Shown: positions 6,674 through 10,480 of the stretch, one piece after another
How the letters are laid out: each line of letters begins with the position of its first letter
How positions within the stretch are numbered: position 1 is the stretch's first letter
Assembly (NCBI GenBank): GCA_030037695.1
Contig: JASHQF010000140.1
Location: 1 to 10,480 of the forward strand
Length of the DNA: 10,480 nucleotides
Reading direction: 5' to 3'
Source: Thermoplasmata archaeon
GTDB lineage: Archaea; Thermoplasmatota; Thermoplasmata; Lutacidiplasmatales; UBA184
Made by a program: the position numbers and the translations under genes
Notes under the pieces: model-generated
Databases searched by the model: none
Told to the model about the DNA's origin: nothing
The model's input: only the letters and a program-made list of their open reading frames with translations

Positions 6674-7933
6674 ATGGACGTCGCACGCCTCCGGGCCGAC
6701 TTTCCCATCCTCGATCGCGAGGAGCACGGGCGCCCGCTCGTCTACCTCGACTCGGCGGCGACGAGCCAGAAACCGAGCGTCGTGCTCCGTGCCGAGGAGG
6801 AGTTCTACGCCCGGACGAACGCGAACGTCCACCGCGGGGTCTACGGCCTGAGCGTCGAGGCGACCGACGCCTACGAGGCCGCCCGGGCGACCGCCGCGCG
6901 GTTCGTGCGGGCGCGCGACCCGAACGAGATCGTCTTCCTCCGCGGCACGACGGAGGCATTGAACCTGCTCGCGACGAGCCTCGGGCGCTCGCGCCTCCGC
7001 AAGGGGGACCGGGTCGTCGCGACCGTGATGGAGCACCACTCCAACATCGTCCCCTGGCACCTTCTGCGCGAGTACGGGGGGATCGAGGTACAGTTCGTGG
7101 GGATCGACGACGCGGGGGAGCTCCGTCTGGACGAGCTCGACCGATGGCTCGCGGACGGACGCACGAAGATCGTCACGGTGACGCATGTCTCCAACGTCCT
7201 CGGGACCGTGAACCCGGTCCGGGAGATCGCGGACCGCGCCCATGCGCGCGGCGCCCTCGTCGTCGTCGACGCGGCGCAATCGGCCCCCCATCTCCCGATC
7301 GACGTGGAGGCGCTCGGCGCCGACTATCTCGCCTTCTCGGGGCACAAGACCCTGGGGCCGATGGGGATCGGCGTCCTCTGGGGCCGCGCGGAGCTGCTCG
7401 AGTCCCTCCCCCCATGCATGGGGGGCGGGGAGATGATCCGGGAGGTCCACACCGACCGGGTCACCTACCGGGAGGCGCCGGCCCGCTTCGAGGCCGGTAC
7501 GCCGAACGTCGGCGGCGCGGTCGGCCTCGCCGCCGCGCTCGACTACCTCAGCGGCGTCGGCTGGGAGGAGGTGGCGGCCCACGAGCGGAGGTTGCAGGAG
7601 AGGGCGCTTCGGCTCGCGCACGATCGGTTCGGTGACGATCTTACCGTCTTTGGCCCCGCGGACGCGGCCCGCCGCCAGGCGGTCTTCTCGTTCGCCCTCC
7701 GAGGGGCGCATCCGCACGACATCGCGAGCCTCCTCGACGCGGACGGGATCTGCGTTCGGGCCGGCCACCACTGCGCGCAACCGCTCATGGAGCGGCTCCG
7801 CGTCCCGGCGGTGACCCGGGCGAGCCCGTACCTCTACAACACCGAGTCCGAGATCGACCGCCTGTTCGACGGGCTTGTCAAGGTCCGGGACCTGTTCGTC
7901 GGCGGGGCGAAGCCCGTCCCTCGCGCGGGCTAG
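6674..7933 (+). CDS. sufS: SufS, cysteine desulfurase (class V aminotransferase fold)
   Basis: PLP enzyme that removes sulfur from cysteine as a persulfide and hands it to the SufB scaffold. At 419 residues it has typical SufS length. PLP features: Asp199 and Gln202 in VDAAQS, Schiff-base Lys225 in SGHKTLGPMGIG, and EHHSN (120-124). The persulfide cysteine is Cys367 in VRAGHHCAQPLM. The ending RASPYLYNTESEID is typical of group II desulfurases. The conserved 'PPF.GGGEM' loop reads PPCMGGGEM here (247-254), adding Cys248. It starts with ATG 27 bases after sufC; GGGGAG at 6653 is a somewhat distant ribosome site. No sufE or sufU relay gene lies between it and sufB, though one may be elsewhere. 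Its substrate could be supplied by the neighbouring cysM block. Confidence 0.95.
   Translation: MDVARLRADFPILDREEHGRPLVYLDSAATSQKPSVVLRAEEEFYARTNANVHRGVYGLSVEATDAYEAARATAARFVRARDPNEIVFLRGTTEALNLLATSLGRSRLRKGDRVVATVMEHHSNIVPWHLLREYGGIEVQFVGIDDAGELRLDELDRWLADGRTKIVTVTHVSNVLGTVNPVREIADRAHARGALVVVDAAQSAPHLPIDVEALGADYLAFSGHKTLGPMGIGVLWGRAELLESLPPCMGGGEMIREVHTDRVTYREAPARFEAGTPNVGGAVGLAAALDYLSGVGWEEVAAHERRLQERALRLAHDRFGDDLTVFGPADAARRQAVFSFALRGAHPHDIASLLDADGICVRAGHHCAQPLMERLRVPAVTRASPYLYNTESEIDRLFDGLVKVRDLFVGGAKPVPRAG
7408..7425. repeat. 18-base perfect palindrome inside sufS
   Basis: CCCCCC-ATGCAT-GGGGGG is a perfect inverted repeat. Allowing one mismatched pair it extends to 7404-7429. It encodes the PPCMGGG segment of SufS, where Pro (CCC) and Gly (GGG) codons naturally give such a pattern. 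Chance under coding constraint is the simplest explanation. Confidence 0.6.
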
Positions 7934-8044
7934 GTCGATCCCGGTTCTCGCCCCGGACCGTTGTCGCTCTCGCCCCTACAGCCGCGCGCCGGAACCTGAC
8001 GCCACCGAGAGAGCCCCGCAAGTAGCGCCCTCCGCGACCTCTCA

Positions 8045-8052
8045 TTTAAATA
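8045..8052 (+). promoter_or_regulatory. TATA box of a separate sufB promoter
   Basis: TTTAAATA sits in the 149-base gap between sufS and sufB, matching the sufC box exactly. Usual archaeal spacing puts the start near 8072-8077, leaving a leader of about 6-11 bases before the ATG at 8083. sufB would then have its own promoter in addition to any read-through from sufCS. I see no T-rich terminator or RNA gene in the rest of the gap. Confidence 0.68.
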
Positions 8053-8082
8053 CATCGGGGTGATGGAATTTCCGGGGGACGA

Positions 8083-10480
8083 ATGGCGCAGCCGGCGTCC
8101 GAGATCACACCGCTCGACTACACCCGGTACGACTTCAAGAACCCTGAGACGTACCGCGTGCGGATCCCGAAGGGGATCTCCCGCGACGTCGTCCGCCAGA
8201 TCTCCGAGTTCAAGCAGGAGCCCGCCTGGATGCGGGACTACCGCCTGCGGGCCTACGACCACTTCGTCCAGCGCCCGATGCCGGACTGGGGCCCGGACCT
8301 CGGCGAGATCGATTTCGATTCCTACACGTACTTCGCCGACGCCCTCGGGGAGGACCGGCCGAAGCGGAGCTGGGACGACCTGCCCGCCGACATCAAGAAC
8401 ACGTTCGAGAAGCTCGGGATCCCGAAGGCCGAGCGCGAGTACTTCGGCGGGGTCGGCGCGCAGTACGACAGCGGCACGGTCTACCACAAGATCCGGGAGG
8501 ACCTCGCCGCGAAGGGCGTCATCTTCTGCGACACCGACACGGCGGTGCGCGAGCACCCCGAGATCGTCCAGAAGTACTACGGTCGCGTGATCCCCTACAA
8601 CGACAACAAGTTCGCCGCCCTGAACGGGGCCGTCTGGTCCGGCGGGAGCTTCGTCTACGTCCCGCCCGGCGTCGACGTCGGGATCCCCCTGCAGGCGTAC
8701 TTCCGCATCAACGCGAAGAACGTTGGCCAGTTCGAGCGGACGCTGATCATCGCCGACCGCGGCTCCAAGGTCCACTACATCGAAGGGTGCCTTCCCCCGG
8801 GCGAGGAGGTGCTCGTCGGGGACCGCCTCACGCCGATCGAGGAGATCGAGGTCGGGGCGACCGTCGTCACGAGCGACGGGGTCGCCACGACCGTCGAGAA
8901 GACGATGGTCCGCCCGTTCGAAGGCGAGCTTGTCGACATCACCCCGCTCTCCTCGGGGAACGCGTTCCAGCTCACCCCGGAGCACCCGGTCCTCGCCGTG
9001 CCGCGCCGCAAGGTCGCGCTCGACCCTCACCGCCACCGCCCCGTCGACGACGTCGACGTGGGGAAGCTCACCTCCACGCGACCCGAGTTCGTCCCCGCGG
9101 GCGAGCTCCGGGCCGGGGACTTCGTCCACTACCCGATCCACCGGACCGAGCGGGACGACCCCGCGCTCGGCCGCGCCGCGCTGACGGTGCTGGGCCAGTA
9201 CCTCGCGGACGGCTCGGCCGCCGCCCCGGGCGGGAGCGGCATCACGTTCACCCTCCACGAGGAGGAGTCCGACCGCCTGGAGGAGCTCGCGGGGGCGCTG
9301 CGCGAGCTCACCGGACAGCTCCCCGTCCGCACGCCGCACCGGGCCCGCCGGACCGTCACCGTTGCGAGCGAGGCCCGCGAGCTCCACGACCTCCTCGTGC
9401 GCCACGGCGGGAACGCCCCGAGCGGCAAGCGCCTCAGCCGCGCGGTGATGGAGCTCCCCGCGGAGAAGCAGCGGATCCTGCTCGACGCCTACTATCGGGC
9501 CGACGGGACGGCGGACGATCGGACCGGGACGCTCTTCCACCGGATCCGGACCTACTCCCGCCCGCTCGCCTTCCAGCTGCAGGAGCTCGAGGCCCGCCAG
9601 GGCCGGTTCGCCTCCGTGAGCGTCGAGGTCCCCCCCGAGCGGCTCGACGACGACGGCCGCCCGCTCGCGCACCGCCCCGTCTACGTCGTCGGGCGGCCGA
9701 CCGGGCCGGACGCGGAGAGCGTGCGGCGGGCCGGGGACGCGTTCCTCGTGCCGATCCGCCACGTCGGGCGCACCCCGTACCGCGGGAACGTCCACAACGT
9801 TCACGTCGCGGGCGGGAACAACACCTACCTCGTCAAAGGGTTCTCCGTCCACAACTGCACGGCCCCGATCTACTCGACCGATTCGCTCCACGCGGCGGTC
9901 GTCGAAGTGGTCGCCGAGCCGTACGCGAAGCTGCGCTACACGACCATCCAGAACTGGTCGAAGAACGTCTACAACCTCGTGACCAAGCGGGCGGTCGCCT
10001 ACGAGAACGCGCTGGTCGAGTGGGTCGACGGCAACATGGGCTCGAAGATCACGATGAAGTACCCCTCGGTCTACCTCCGCGGCCGCGGCGCGCGCGCCGA
10101 CATCCTGTCGGTCGCGTTCGCGAGCGAGGGCCAGATCATCGACTCCGGGGCCAAGGCGGTGCACTCCGCGCCCGACACGTCGAGCAAGATCATCGCGAAG
10201 TCGATCGCGATCCGGGGCGGCCAGACCAGCTACCGCGGGCTCCTGCACGTCGCGCCCGGGGCCACGGGCGTCAAGGCGGCGGTCCGCTGCGACGCGCTGC
10301 TCCCCGATGAGCTCGGTCGCTCGGACACCTACCCGTACAACGAGATCCACGAGGAGGACGCGACGATCACCCACGAGGCGGTCGTCGGGAAGATCGGCGA
10401 GGAGCAGATCTTCTACCTCATGAGCCGCGGGCTCAACGAGTCCGACGCGATCCACCTGATCCTGATGGGCTTCCTCGCCG
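8083..10480 (+). CDS. sufB: SufB Fe-S scaffold protein interrupted by an intein (3' partial)
   Basis: Core scaffold of the SUF system on which Fe-S clusters are built with SufC and usually SufD. 799 codons are visible. N-extein residues 1-235 end SKVHYIEG; residues 236-591 are an intein; the C-extein from 592 begins CTAPIYSTDSLHAAVVE. Removing the intein restores the conserved VHYIEGCTAPIYS block without gap or frameshift. The visible exteins total 443 residues, so about 25-35 C-terminal residues lie past the edge. Cys592 matches by position the sulfur-entry Cys254 of E. coli SufB, and HEA near the C-terminus matches its cluster-site region. The region of E. coli Cys405 reads LLPDELGRSDTYPY, with no cysteine, as in the Bacillus/mycobacterial type. 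The ATG at 8083 fits the TATA spacing and gives a normal SufB N-terminus. sufD is expected downstream but not visible. Confidence 0.96.
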   Translation, partial: MAQPASEITPLDYTRYDFKNPETYRVRIPKGISRDVVRQISEFKQEPAWMRDYRLRAYDHFVQRPMPDWGPDLGEIDFDSYTYFADALGEDRPKRSWDDLPADIKNTFEKLGIPKAEREYFGGVGAQYDSGTVYHKIREDLAAKGVIFCDTDTAVREHPEIVQKYYGRVIPYNDNKFAALNGAVWSGGSFVYVPPGVDVGIPLQAYFRINAKNVGQFERTLIIADRGSKVHYIEGCLPPGEEVLVGDRLTPIEEIEVGATVVTSDGVATTVEKTMVRPFEGELVDITPLSSGNAFQLTPEHPVLAVPRRKVALDPHRHRPVDDVDVGKLTSTRPEFVPAGELRAGDFVHYPIHRTERDDPALGRAALTVLGQYLADGSAAAPGGSGITFTLHEEESDRLEELAGALRELTGQLPVRTPHRARRTVTVASEARELHDLLVRHGGNAPSGKRLSRAVMELPAEKQRILLDAYYRADGTADDRTGTLFHRIRTYSRPLAFQLQELEARQGRFASVSVEVPPERLDDDGRPLAHRPVYVVGRPTGPDAESVRRAGDAFLVPIRHVGRTPYRGNVHNVHVAGGNNTYLVKGFSVHNCTAPIYSTDSLHAAVVEVVAEPYAKLRYTTIQNWSKNVYNLVTKRAVAYENALVEWVDGNMGSKITMKYPSVYLRGRGARADILSVAFASEGQIIDSGAKAVHSAPDTSSKIIAKSIAIRGGQTSYRGLLHVAPGATGVKAAVRCDALLPDELGRSDTYPYNEIHEEDATITHEAVVGKIGEEQIFYLMSRGLNESDAIHLILMGFLA
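8788..9855 (+). mobile_element. LAGLIDADG-containing intein in SufB, inserted at EG/C
   Basis: A 356-residue in-frame protein intron. Numbering within it: it starts with Cys1 (block A CLPPGEEVLVGDRL), has block B TPEHPV with Thr63 and His66, and ends GFSVHN (block G, His355-Asn356) before Cys+1 of the C-extein. All class 1 splicing residues are present. A homing endonuclease domain lies at about 127-320 with two dodecapeptide motifs, LGQYLADG (135-142, Asp141) and LLDAYYRADG (231-240, Asp239). Both acidic residues are kept, so the nuclease may be active. Block F is NVHVAGGNNTYLVKG (337-351). Base composition matches the exteins, which suggests long residence or a similar-GC donor. SufB (Pps1) inteins are known from mycobacteria and some archaea; the mycobacterial one is, as I recall, about 359 residues. 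Splicing activity is inferred from motifs. Confidence 0.95.

Noticed and set aside
5149..7635. An 828-codon plus-strand frame spanning the regulator, sufC and part of sufS.
   Set aside because: It crosses three real genes and both promoter elements, and its translation is Arg/Gly/Pro-rich with no domain. It is a GC-bias artefact.
5798..7780. A 660-codon minus-strand frame opposite sufC and sufS.
   Set aside because: It is antisense to two well-supported genes and runs through the intergenic promoter; no motif is recognisable.
7934..8082. A small RNA, tRNA or terminator in the sufS-sufB gap.
   Set aside because: I found no cloverleaf, convincing hairpin or T-run; only the TATA box stands out.
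8063..8590. ATG at 8063 as the start of a separate gene or of sufB.
   Set aside because: It is out of frame with sufB, encodes a Ser/Arg/Thr-rich shadow, and probably lies upstream of the transcript start.
8788..9855. The interruption of sufB as a frameshift, a second gene or an assembly chimera.
   Set aside because: The frame is continuous, both borders are exact splice junctions (EG/C and HN/C), and all intein blocks are present in order.
7930..10455. An 841-codon open frame on the minus strand opposite sufB.
   Set aside because: It is antisense to a confidently identified gene, lacks recognisable motifs, and is a low-complexity R/D/V/G/A-rich product of GC-rich codon bias.
1..10480. CRISPR arrays, insertion sequences or tandem repeats.
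   Set aside because: None seen on either strand; the intein is the only mobile element.

Overview
The window is GC-rich (about 70% by eye), intron-free and densely packed. I read it as archaeal. It holds ABCE1 (a protein of archaea and eukaryotes), and there are TTTAAATA boxes 24-35 bases ahead of start codons, which suits TATA/TBP promoters and leaderless or near-leaderless transcripts. A high-GC member of Thermoplasmatota or a related euryarchaeal lineage is my best guess, but the sequence alone does not settle the lineage.

Layout. Bases 1-1694 (+) carry the ribosome-recycling ATPase ABCE1, missing its N-terminus at the window edge. Bases 1750-2247 (+) encode a small two-helix membrane protein with a probable PH-like domain. 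Converging on it is a minus-strand block of four tightly packed genes, read from 5778 down to 2241: a SufR-like HTH regulator with three C-terminal cysteines, a CysM-type cysteine synthase, a JAMM/MPN+ metalloprotease, and a three-domain protein joining a MoaD/ThiS/CysO-like sulfur carrier, a MoeB/ThiF E1-like enzyme and a rhodanese. Diverging from the regulator on the plus strand are sufC, sufS and sufB (cut off at the right edge). sufB is interrupted by an in-frame 356-residue LAGLIDADG intein.

How the genes fit together. The minus block has the same parts list as the actinobacterial CysO-CysM-Mec+ pathway plus its activating enzyme MoeZ. In that pathway a ubiquitin-like carrier is thiocarboxylated, CysM builds cysteine on the carrier, and the JAMM peptidase releases it. 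Here carrier and E1 are fused, so the carrier's terminal Gly-Gly is internal and would need cleavage, most simply by the neighbouring JAMM protease. The plus block uses cysteine: SufS is a cysteine desulfurase and SufB/SufC form the Fe-S scaffold. A probable Fe-S-sensing regulator lies between the two blocks, and a single TTTAAA-centred box could serve both directions. The picture is a cysteine-supply plus Fe-S-assembly island under one regulator. Gene identities are well supported; the pathway and its control are inference.
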